From Marinomonas gallaica (GTDB lineage Bacteria; Pseudomonadota; Gammaproteobacteria; Pseudomonadales; Marinomonadaceae), in assembly GCF_001639745.1 (NCBI RefSeq), contig NZ_LTAX01000013.1, forward strand, positions 1 through 64,000: a DNA stretch of 64,000 bases. Reading direction: 5' to 3'. The translations under genes and the position numbers were made by a program. The notes below the pieces were generated by a model that worked only from the letters and a program-made list of their open reading frames with translations, did not search any database and had not been told where the DNA came from. Shown here in pieces: positions 8,834 to 16,832 of this stretch. The stretch's first letter is position 1. The number at the start of each line of letters is the position of its first letter.

Positions 8834-9566
8834 GTCATTTGTTCCTTTTTTTATTGAATACGAGCAACCTAAGCTGTCGCGTTAAGCGGTATTAATCATT
8901 GCTTTAGACACGTCTGCCTTAATCAAATCAATGCCACCAATTTTTATTGGAGCGGTCATACACCCTGTAAGAGCGACCGTGTTACACAATGCTTACATAA
9001 TACCTATATTAAATATTACTAATACCTAATAAGCGACACTTTAGCACTATTAAACAGTCATAAACGACAATCCCTGAACACCTACTCCGCCTCGTCTATT
9101 TTTATTGTTAGCACGGTTTTTTATTGGAAATAGTGACATTTATCAACATTTTTATAGGTTTAGCATTTCAAATAATCATCAATCATGCTTGATTCAACCA
9201 ATCAAAATCACTCTAACCTGTCGCTTATGGTTAACTATTTTAGCGACATTATGATGCTAGTCATTGCGCACGGACAAAACGACAACAAAGTTACCCAATA
9301 GCGACAGCTATAAATTTACTGATCGTTATGGCGGTTTATTTTTATGATGAAAGACAGAATGTGCAGGCTTAATCTTATAAACCTGACCGCTTTTAAGACC
9401 TCTAATGCAAAACGAAACGGCTTTTTATGGCGTCACAGAGAAAAAACGGAATGCATCATATTGAGCATAACGACATAATTTCGCAGGAATGCGTCGGGCT
9501 AGGACAACCCTTGTGTTGATGAGCGCACTACAATGCTAGTTCTCTTAATTTAATCATGGAACTTAC
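8834..9566. promoter_or_regulatory. Long divergent regulatory region with repeated AGCGACA sites
   Basis: No gene is seen in these 733 bases, which are AT-rich. The octamer (A/T)AGCGACA occurs at 9031-9038, 9220-9227 (reverse), 9241-9248 and 9299-9306. Near-matches occur at 9131-9138 (TAGTGACA) and 8972-8978. The region must hold the promoters of dctP (minus) and the cupin gene (plus). The repeats may be operator sites of an unknown regulator. Confidence 0.4.
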
Positions 9567-9911
9567 ATGTCTGATTTCATCACTGTAATGCGCGAAACGT
9601 GCCCAACACCTGTTGTTGATGCAACGAAATGGAAACGCATCGAAGGCGAACCACACACTGTTAACCTAAATGCTTACCTATCTGAAGATGGTAGCAAGAT
9701 CATGGGTACGTGGATCTGTACTCCTGGTAAATTTGAAGTGGAATACGACAAATGGGAATTCTGCCACTTCCTTGAAGGTTACTGCATTATCACGCCTGAA
9801 GGCGAAGAGCCGAAGCACCTTAAAGGCGGCGATGTATTTGTTATCGAACCAGGCATGAAAGGCACTTGGGAAGTGGTTGAGACAGTACGTAAGTATTTCG
9901 TATTCGCTTAA
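9567..9911 (+). CDS. Cupin domain protein (Cupin_3/DUF861 type)
   Basis: This is a single-domain cupin of 114 residues. The order W..C.PG.F..E.....FCHFLEG...I.PEGE......GD.F...PG..G.WEVVE is that of the Cupin_3 family, which includes EutQ-like and ureidoglycine aminohydrolase-like proteins. The usual metal ligands are only partly kept: FEVEYDKWEFCHFLEG has Glu and His but not the HxH pair, so catalysis is uncertain. It stands alone, divergent from the TRAP operon, with its own terminator. Confidence 0.8.
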   Translation: MSDFITVMRETCPTPVVDATKWKRIEGEPHTVNLNAYLSEDGSKIMGTWICTPGKFEVEYDKWEFCHFLEGYCIITPEGEEPKHLKGGDVFVIEPGMKGTWEVVETVRKYFVFA

Positions 9912-9921
9912 TCGCCCCATT

Positions 9922-9948
9922 AAACAGCACTGCCTAGCAGTGCTGTTT
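9922..9948 (+). terminator. Terminator after the cupin gene
   Basis: Perfect 12-bp arms (9922-9933 and 9937-9948) with a 3-base loop and a short T run, ten bases after the cupin stop. Confidence 0.85.
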
Positions 9949-10189
9949 CCTTCCGCCCTATAGATCTACCCGCCCATTTCTTTGATTTAATTCAAACCTT
10001 ACCTAGCTAGCATTATTTTTACTTATTTAGCCAGATTAAGCGTATTTTTAGGATTCACCCATTCGGTCGAAACTTTTTCACAGGAGAGGCATATACTATG
10101 CGCCGTTCTCGTGTTTAAAACTAAGCGTCGACAGCATGCTGCCAACCTAGCCATTCAAACTCTGCAATTGAGGGCGTTTAGTTGTAAAC

Positions 10190-11488
10190 ATGCTTACCCT
10201 TGGGACTCTTATGAACGCTTGGTACTTCCTCTGTCTATTATCTGTTGTGGCGATTTTAATCGCCTTCAGTAATCAATATGTCTTAAAACTCCAAACCACC
10301 ATCGCCATTACCACAGGTTCGGTTGTGATATCCCTTCTTTTGATGGGCTTCACTCAGTTTTATGACAATAGCTTTACCGAATCCATTACTACCTCTGTTG
10401 CCAGCTTGAATTTTAATATGCTGCTGTTAAACGGTATGCTCGGCTTTCTGCTCTTTGCCGGAGCCTTAGAGATCGATTTAAAACTGCTGAAAAATCAACG
10501 CTGGGAAATCGCCATCATGGCGTTCTTTTCAACACTGATTTCGACGTTTATTGTCGGCGGTTTATGCTATTTCACATTCCATCTATTAGGCTGGGAGCTG
10601 CCCTTTATATACTGCTTGCTATTTGGTGCCTTAATTAGTCCGACTGACCCCATTGCAGTATTAGCCATTATTAAAAAGATGAATGCACCCGAGAAAATAT
10701 CCGTGCAAGTTGAAGGCGAATCCCTATTCAACGACGGTATAGGACTGGTGGTTTTCACTACTATTTTCGCAGTGGCTTTCTCTGGTGAAACCGCAACGAT
10801 GTCTGGTGTAGCAGAGCTGTTTTTAGTCGATGCGGTGGGCGGTGTGCTATTTGGCTTAGTCATGGCCTTGATCGCTCACTGGTTGATTCGTACCAGTCAT
10901 GACACCAGCATTGAATTACTGATTACCTTGTGTATCCCTACGGCGGGTTATGCACTGGCCAACGTCATTGGCATTTCCGGCCCGTTAGCGATGGTGGTAA
11001 GCGGTATATTCATTGGTAACGTCACGCACAGCAAAGGCTTTTCGGAAGCAAGCCAAACGACGATGAGCCACTTTTGGCACACCATTGATGCGTTCTTAAA
11101 TTCATTGCTGTTTATCTTGATAGGCTTGCTGCTGGTGGTTTTGCCCGTTACATGGGCAGAGGTAGGCTTAGGTATTTTGATGATACCGGCGGTCTTGCTT
11201 GCACGCTTTATCAGCGTTGGCTCCGTGTACAAGCTTTTTCGCAGGTTCCGCGAGTACGATCCGCATTCAGTCAAAATTCTAACTTGGGGCGGCTTACGTG
11301 GCGGGTTAGCATTGGCCATGGCCGCATCTATCCCGCAGGGCCAATTGATGGTTAATGGCGCTGATTACCATACGCTCGTGGTAGTTGTGACCTACATTGT
11401 GGTGATCTTTTCAATCATCGTACAAGGCTCTACCATTTCACCGATTATTCAACGAAGCATTGAAGAAGGTGCAAAACAACTGGATTAA
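10190..11488 (+). CDS. CPA1-family Na+/H+ antiporter
   Basis: This is an inner-membrane cation/proton antiporter of up to 432 residues with about 12 hydrophobic helices. The conserved SPTDPIAVLAI (helix 5 region), EGESLFNDGIGLVVF and GGLRGGLALAMA motifs mark the NhaP/CPA1 group; the two Asp residues of TDP and FND are the usual ion-binding positions. The start is uncertain: ATG 10211 (MNAWYF) has GGGA five bases upstream, whereas ATG 10190 lacks a well-placed Shine-Dalgarno. It is monocistronic. A role in Na+ or pH homeostasis fits a marine organism. Confidence 0.92.
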   Translation: MLTLGTLMNAWYFLCLLSVVAILIAFSNQYVLKLQTTIAITTGSVVISLLLMGFTQFYDNSFTESITTSVASLNFNMLLLNGMLGFLLFAGALEIDLKLLKNQRWEIAIMAFFSTLISTFIVGGLCYFTFHLLGWELPFIYCLLFGALISPTDPIAVLAIIKKMNAPEKISVQVEGESLFNDGIGLVVFTTIFAVAFSGETATMSGVAELFLVDAVGGVLFGLVMALIAHWLIRTSHDTSIELLITLCIPTAGYALANVIGISGPLAMVVSGIFIGNVTHSKGFSEASQTTMSHFWHTIDAFLNSLLFILIGLLLVVLPVTWAEVGLGILMIPAVLLARFISVGSVYKLFRRFREYDPHSVKILTWGGLRGGLALAMAASIPQGQLMVNGADYHTLVVVVTYIVVIFSIIVQGSTISPIIQRSIEEGAKQLD

Positions 11489-11568
11489 TCACCCGAAAGG
11501 ACCGACAGTTCAGTATGTAAATCCATACAAGAACGATGCTTTAAGTAAGGCTTAATACGATTTAAGCC

Positions 11569-13350
11569 TTACTGGGCCATGTTGAAGACCATGACTCGAT
11601 TTCGACCCGCTGTTTTTGCCTGATACAACGCGGTATCAGCTCGTTTAAACAATTGATCAATGCCAATTGAACCTTCCTCACCCTCGCAACATTGCGCTAA
11701 ACCGGCAGAAATCGTGACCTTTACGTGATCCTGATTCGGCGTAGTAACCATTAATCCGCTAACCGCTATACGCAAACACTCTGCTATATCAAAAGCTTCT
11801 TGCTTTCCAATATGCGGCAAAATAACAGCAAACTCTTCTCCGCCAATACGCCCCACCAAACCTGTATCATCTAGTGTTTTCATCATTGTTTGCGCTACTT
11901 TCTTGAGTACTAAATCGCCTATTTCATGCCCATATTGATCGTTCACATATTTGAAATGATCAATATCCAACATGATCATGCTGAAGTAGCCGCTAACACT
12001 CAGTAACTCTTTAAGAACTTTGCTAGCATATTCAAAAAAGTAACGGCGGTTAGCAAGCCCTGTCAAATCATCATAATATGCTTTACGCTCAAGCTCATCG
12101 CGAGACTGTCTATTTTCGATGGCGACACTCGCTAAATTGCTTGCGAAAGAAATTAAATCAATATCATCTTGTGTAGGATATGTGGCGTAGGGATGGTAAA
12201 TGGCAAACGTACCCAATACCTCACCAGAAGAAGACAGGATGGGATCAGACCAGCAAGCCGCTAGATTCGCACGGGCAGCAAGCGCTTCAAAGCCGCGCCA
12301 ATATTCATGCGCACTGATATCCGCAACGATCACTCTTTCTTTTAGGTAGGATGCAGTGCCACAGGAGCCAACTGAAGGCCCAATCTTTAAGCCATCAATG
12401 GCTTTTGTATAAAATTCAGGAAGGTCGGGAGCGGCAGCGCTACGAAGTTTATTATGTTCATCGAGCAGTAACACACTGCAAATAGAGTCCTTGGATTCAG
12501 ATTGCACTTGAAATACAATTTTTTCCAGAATGCTAGCAAGAGATTGCCCCTTAGCAATCATTTCCAACATTTCGCGGTGCGCTGACAATCTATTTTGGAT
12601 CTGCCAGTAACTGGTCATATCGCTGTAATTAACCAGACGCTTATTACCTACGGAAGTCGCACTAATCAACACATTGCGTACAGAGCCATCTTTACAGGTA
12701 ACCTCGACAGGCTGCACCTGTGTTTCTGTATCACCTCGTTTCCTCTGGACAACCTGCTCTTGCCAAAGTAAACGGTTTTTTTGGCGATAGGCTTCATCGG
12801 GGAAAGCTTTTTCGAACCATTGCCCTAGATTCGGTATGTCTGCTTGCTTGTAACCAAACAGCGCTTCAAAAGCAGCATTAATATATTCTATATTATCGTT
12901 TTCAGCATTGGACCACCCCATTGGTGTGGGCAACGCATCTAAAATGGTCTGCAGATGAAATGGCGATTCAAGTTGAATATCATTCTGGCTGTTTTTTCGA
13001 GCCAGAAGCTCTTTTTCAACCATGACTTGCAATACATCGACAATGCCTGCACGCACAGTATTGACGACCGTAGGCACGGACAAAGGGAGAGTAGACTCGC
13101 CTACTTTAAAAGATCGACCATCTAGAGACAAAACAACCGGAAGACAGTCATCAATATGGACGACAAACTGAAAGCAAAACGAGGCGTCGTAATTTGATGA
13201 ACCCGCAACTATGAATTGCTCATTTTGTTCCGAGATCCAAACAGAAACACCTGAAGCAGATTGAAAACGACTTAGCACATTGCGCAGCGCATCAATATCT
13301 AACACATGAGTGATGGCGAACTTTTGATCACACGTCGTAGGCTGCAACAT
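11569..13350 (-). CDS. PAS-GAF-GGDEF diguanylate cyclase
   Basis: This predicted diguanylate cyclase makes c-di-GMP in the cytoplasm and has 593 residues. An N-terminal region of no clear family (1-115) is followed by a PAS domain (about 130-250), a GAF domain (about 265-415, including GPSVGSCGTASYLKERVIV) and a C-terminal GGDEF domain (about 430-590) with an intact GGEEF. The product-inhibition site (RxxD before GGEEF) is replaced by DDTG, so feedback inhibition is probably absent. No transmembrane helix is seen. It may sense a small molecule through GAF or PAS. Confidence 0.92.
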   Translation of the reverse strand: MLQPTTCDQKFAITHVLDIDALRNVLSRFQSASGVSVWISEQNEQFIVAGSSNYDASFCFQFVVHIDDCLPVVLSLDGRSFKVGESTLPLSVPTVVNTVRAGIVDVLQVMVEKELLARKNSQNDIQLESPFHLQTILDALPTPMGWSNAENDNIEYINAAFEALFGYKQADIPNLGQWFEKAFPDEAYRQKNRLLWQEQVVQRKRGDTETQVQPVEVTCKDGSVRNVLISATSVGNKRLVNYSDMTSYWQIQNRLSAHREMLEMIAKGQSLASILEKIVFQVQSESKDSICSVLLLDEHNKLRSAAAPDLPEFYTKAIDGLKIGPSVGSCGTASYLKERVIVADISAHEYWRGFEALAARANLAACWSDPILSSSGEVLGTFAIYHPYATYPTQDDIDLISFASNLASVAIENRQSRDELERKAYYDDLTGLANRRYFFEYASKVLKELLSVSGYFSMIMLDIDHFKYVNDQYGHEIGDLVLKKVAQTMMKTLDDTGLVGRIGGEEFAVILPHIGKQEAFDIAECLRIAVSGLMVTTPNQDHVKVTISAGLAQCCEGEEGSIGIDQLFKRADTALYQAKTAGRNRVMVFNMAQ

Positions 13351-13483
13351 TATGCTAAAGTCACCTCATATTTATCTTTACTCTTTTTCTAGCATAAAGG
13401 AGTGAAGATAAAATAACCGTTACTTTTTATTAATATTCGCCAATATTCCGTAAAATTATGTGTTGTGGCCCAGCGCGCTTGAA

Positions 13484-14803
13484 CTAAACGCTTTCCGGTG
13501 CGACTCGTACTCCGCACTTACCTGCGTGCTTGATCGTATACATGGCATGATCAGCGGCTTGAATAATATCGTCTAGAGACTGCTGTTCTGAGTGATGGAA
13601 AGCCACACCAATACTGGCACTCACGGTAATCTGGCAACACTTAGAAACTTCAATAGGCTGATGAATCAAGCCTAATAGTTTTTCTGCCATATCGGTAGCG
13701 ATAGCGCGATCTTTGCTATCCGACAACCATATTAAGAATTCATCGCCACCCAAGCGGACTGCCTGACCCACCCCTTCAGAAGCCTGACTAAGTCGCTGCG
13801 CTATTTGCGTCAGTACTCGGTTACCTGTCTCATGACCGCAGTTATCGTTCACGTCTTTAAAGCCATCTAAATCAATATATAAAATCGCCAAGCTTAACTG
13901 CTGCTTTGATGAATAGGCCATTAAGCGCTGCTCTTGATCCATCAAATAACGTAAGGAAGGAATGCCGGTTACGGCATCATAGTGGGCTAATTTGCGCAAC
14001 TCTTCCTGCGCGTTTTGCGCCACCTCTAACGCTTCATGCAAAGGCGTGACATCGTATTCAGACATCAGCAACAAGAAATCGCCCGACAATGGGTGCCGTG
14101 TCATACGAATATCGAGATTATGAATGCGCTCACCATGAGCAGTATTGACATGACATGTCCATTCTCCGCCTTTGTGCTCAATGGCTTGCGCCAATATCGC
14201 CTCACCTTCCTCTGGGCTAACAAATCGAGCACTGAAAAAAGACTGTCCAGTGGGCAAATTGGTACGGGGGATGTGCTTATAGGCTTCGGTGGCTTCTGGG
14301 TTTTCAACAACCGGCGCACCGTCAAAATCAAAACTGGTGACCGCCACACTGGTATAACGCATCGCTTCCACCAATAAAAGATTCTCAGGCGTCTCCCCGA
14401 GATTCACTTCTTCGTTAATAAACGCAATGATGCCACGATGCTTCTCTGGCCCAAGCAAAACCGCCCGGTGGCGCATATAAAGAGTTTTAGGCTTGCCGTT
14501 TGGGTACGTCGTCCATGGATCAATGGTGAGGCCATTTTGTACCGCTAGCTCAAAAGTTTGAGCAGTACGGTCTTTTGCGCCTTGAGTATCACCAGACAAG
14601 TCTTTATTAATCAGCTCATCCACATGGCTTAAGCCCCAAAACTTTACCGCGGCAGAGTTGCCCCACCACCAGCCATGCTTATCCAAATCAAAGAACCACA
14701 CAACATCAGGAATAAGCTCATATAAAGCCACTTCTGAGTGATCTTTGATATGAACTAGATGCTCGTAAGATGGATTGGCATTTAACGACTTATCGTCCGA
14801 CAT
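13484..14803 (-). CDS. PAS-GGDEF diguanylate cyclase
   Basis: This predicted cytoplasmic diguanylate cyclase has about 439 residues: a PAS domain (about 25-115), a second PAS-like region (about 130-260) and GGDEF (about 280-435) with an intact GGDEF motif. The RxxD inhibitory site is absent. I chose ATG 14803 (MSDDKS) because AAAGGGG lies six bases upstream; an ATG 48 bases earlier lacks one. It is on the same strand as the PAS-GAF-GGDEF gene but separated by about 130 bases, so it is probably a separate unit. Confidence 0.9.
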   Translation of the reverse strand: MSDDKSLNANPSYEHLVHIKDHSEVALYELIPDVVWFFDLDKHGWWWGNSAAVKFWGLSHVDELINKDLSGDTQGAKDRTAQTFELAVQNGLTIDPWTTYPNGKPKTLYMRHRAVLLGPEKHRGIIAFINEEVNLGETPENLLLVEAMRYTSVAVTSFDFDGAPVVENPEATEAYKHIPRTNLPTGQSFFSARFVSPEEGEAILAQAIEHKGGEWTCHVNTAHGERIHNLDIRMTRHPLSGDFLLLMSEYDVTPLHEALEVAQNAQEELRKLAHYDAVTGIPSLRYLMDQEQRLMAYSSKQQLSLAILYIDLDGFKDVNDNCGHETGNRVLTQIAQRLSQASEGVGQAVRLGGDEFLIWLSDSKDRAIATDMAEKLLGLIHQPIEVSKCCQITVSASIGVAFHHSEQQSLDDIIQAADHAMYTIKHAGKCGVRVAPESV

Positions 14804-14896
14804 GAAAAGCCCCTTTAAATCAATGCATTCATTGCCTTCGATAATAACCATAACAGTAATGGTTAGCCATGCTAACGATTCAATGCAAATAGCGTT

Positions 14897-15499
14897 TTAT
14901 GGACGAGAAAGCGCTTTTAAATCTTTTGTGTAACTGTAGAAATCGCCACCCATCTTGCCAACACTGTCCAACGCCGGCTGCGCAATGCTTCCCTCTCGGT
15001 AAAGATCATCTGCCACAAAGACCGAGACCACATCCAGTAGCACCATACTGCCCGCGCCCGCGTGTTCACCAATACGTATCACATCACGAAGACGACACTC
15101 ATAACGCACTGGTGTATCCGCCACTGACAATGGCGCAACAACCTGGCTGGCCACAGATTCGATATTAGCGAAATCAAACTCACTCTGCTCAGGTGTCAGA
15201 CTCGCGCACGATTGGTTCATCTTTTCAAGAGAGGCCGTATTGACTATGTGCACCACACATTCATGGTTATGCAAAAGGTTTCTAAGCGTATCTTTATCGT
15301 CACCAGTACGAGGGTTCACTTGGGTGTAGCTCAGTACTGGCGGGGTCACGCTGACTACGGTGAAAAAAGAGTACGGTGCAATGTTATGAACCCCCTCTTC
15401 TGACACTGTGCTAATCCACGCAATGGGTCTCGGCGTAACACCTCCCACAAGCAAACGGTACATATCAGGTGTTGCTAGGGCTTCTGTTGCTATATTCAT
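14897..15499 (-). CDS. Flavin reductase-like FMN-binding split-barrel protein
   Basis: The protein has 200 residues with VTPRPIAWISTVSEEGVHNIAPYSFFTVVSVTPP near the N-terminus, the FMN-binding signature of the flavin reductase-like domain. Members reduce flavin with NAD(P)H or act as partners of monooxygenases; the partner is not evident here. It has AAGGA upstream and follows the EEP-family gene by 21 bases on the same strand, so the two may be co-transcribed. Confidence 0.88.
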   Translation of the reverse strand: MNIATEALATPDMYRLLVGGVTPRPIAWISTVSEEGVHNIAPYSFFTVVSVTPPVLSYTQVNPRTGDDKDTLRNLLHNHECVVHIVNTASLEKMNQSCASLTPEQSEFDFANIESVASQVVAPLSVADTPVRYECRLRDVIRIGEHAGAGSMVLLDVVSVFVADDLYREGSIAQPALDSVGKMGGDFYSYTKDLKALSRP

Positions 15500-15520
15500 A
15501 AGCTATTCCTTAGTCATCCT

Positions 15521-16630
15521 TTAAGCGCTTTTACCTGGCTCGGGCACATCGCTCTTGCTAACATTTTCATCCTTTGCGATGTCTTTCGCTAACTGCTCAT
15601 CGTCATGATCCCCTGCCACGGCCTCTTGGCCTACACCGGCACTGGGCGTTAACGCCAAACGCGTCAATAAAGGAAAATGATCTGAACCAATTGAAGGCAT
15701 ACGCTCAATATGGCTTAAGGTGAAGTGCTTACTGTGAAACACATGATCCAACGGCCAACGCAAAAAGGGATAATCGGCATGAAAAGTACAATAAATTCCG
15801 CGGCCAACCCTTGGGTCCAGTAAGCCACTCACTTTACGGAATAATCGCGTTGTTCTAGACCATGCGACATCGTTCAAATCACCCGTCACAATCACTGGCA
15901 TGTCACAATCTGCGACACTGCGCGCAACAATAGCGATTTCGGCATCGCGTTCACCAGACTCTTCGTTTTCAGTTGGGCTTGGTGGGGCAGGATGAAGAAA
16001 ATGCACTCGGATGACACTGCCATCCTTCATGGTCATCGTTGTATGTACAGAAGGCACATCGTCTTCTACCAGAAAGCTCAGTGAGGTATCACCCAAAGGA
16101 AAACGAGAGTAGACATGCATGCCATACAGATTATCAAGCGGACACTTTACGGTGTACGGTAGACTTGATTCGATAATGCTTAGTTGGCTCTCCCACCACT
16201 TGTCCGATTCCAATGTCACCAGCACATCAGGCTTATGCAATTGCACCAGCTCCACCAGCTTATGAGCCTGACGATTCGGTGTTAGCACATTAGCAGTTAA
16301 CAGCGTAATCAATCGCTCTGGTTTAACTTCATGAGCGTTTTTCACTTCTTTTGGAAATAACGCCGTATAAGGCAATACCCACCAAAGCTGAATGGCCAAA
16401 CAGCTTATTGTCATCACGATTAAGGCCCAAGAAAAGGGATCATCCCATGGTAGCACTATCCATTGAACCGTTAATAATACAGCCGCCAAGACGGCAAACT
16501 GTAAACGTGGGAAATCACAACTTCGAACCGTCCAGTGGGAGATTCGACACATGGGTAAGAACGTCACAAAACTAATCAGTGCCGTCATAACAGTCAAAAT
16601 AATCAAGGTCATTGGGTCTCGGCTAACCAT
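15521..16630 (-). CDS. Membrane-anchored endonuclease/exonuclease/phosphatase-family protein
   Basis: The protein has 369 residues. Three hydrophobic segments lie at about 8-25, 42-60 and 65-90, followed by an EEP domain. Landmarks are LLTANVL.PN, PDVLVTLES (catalytic Glu), VTGDLNDVAWS (Asp/Asn) and SDHFPLLTRL (Asp/His). The family includes phosphodiesterases and phosphatases that act outside the membrane; the topology here would place the domain in the periplasm. The substrate is unknown. A charged tail of about 35 residues is added after the domain. Confidence 0.88.
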   Translation of the reverse strand: MVSRDPMTLIILTVMTALISFVTFLPMCRISHWTVRSCDFPRLQFAVLAAVLLTVQWIVLPWDDPFSWALIVMTISCLAIQLWWVLPYTALFPKEVKNAHEVKPERLITLLTANVLTPNRQAHKLVELVQLHKPDVLVTLESDKWWESQLSIIESSLPYTVKCPLDNLYGMHVYSRFPLGDTSLSFLVEDDVPSVHTTMTMKDGSVIRVHFLHPAPPSPTENEESGERDAEIAIVARSVADCDMPVIVTGDLNDVAWSRTTRLFRKVSGLLDPRVGRGIYCTFHADYPFLRWPLDHVFHSKHFTLSHIERMPSIGSDHFPLLTRLALTPSAGVGQEAVAGDHDDEQLAKDIAKDENVSKSDVPEPGKSA

Positions 16631-16782
16631 AAAGCAATATAAGTTAGGGACAACGCTATCATGACCGGCACAAAAAATCTGATCGGATTATAAAAGAACA
16701 TAGTTCATTCAAATTTCATGGCCCAATAAGAAATGACTGACCTCTTCTCATCAGCACTTTTGATTGTAAAACCGCATAAAAA

Positions 16783-16803
16783 AGCCGGAGCAATGCTCCG
16801 GCT
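16783..16803 (-). terminator. Terminator of the TAXI-TRAP operon
   Basis: Perfect 9-bp arms AGCCGGAGC/GCTCCGGCT with a 3-base loop and a T run on the minus strand, after the fused permease gene. Confidence 0.9.
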
Positions 16804-16832
16804 ATTCCCAAACGAAAACCTGAGGCTTGGTA

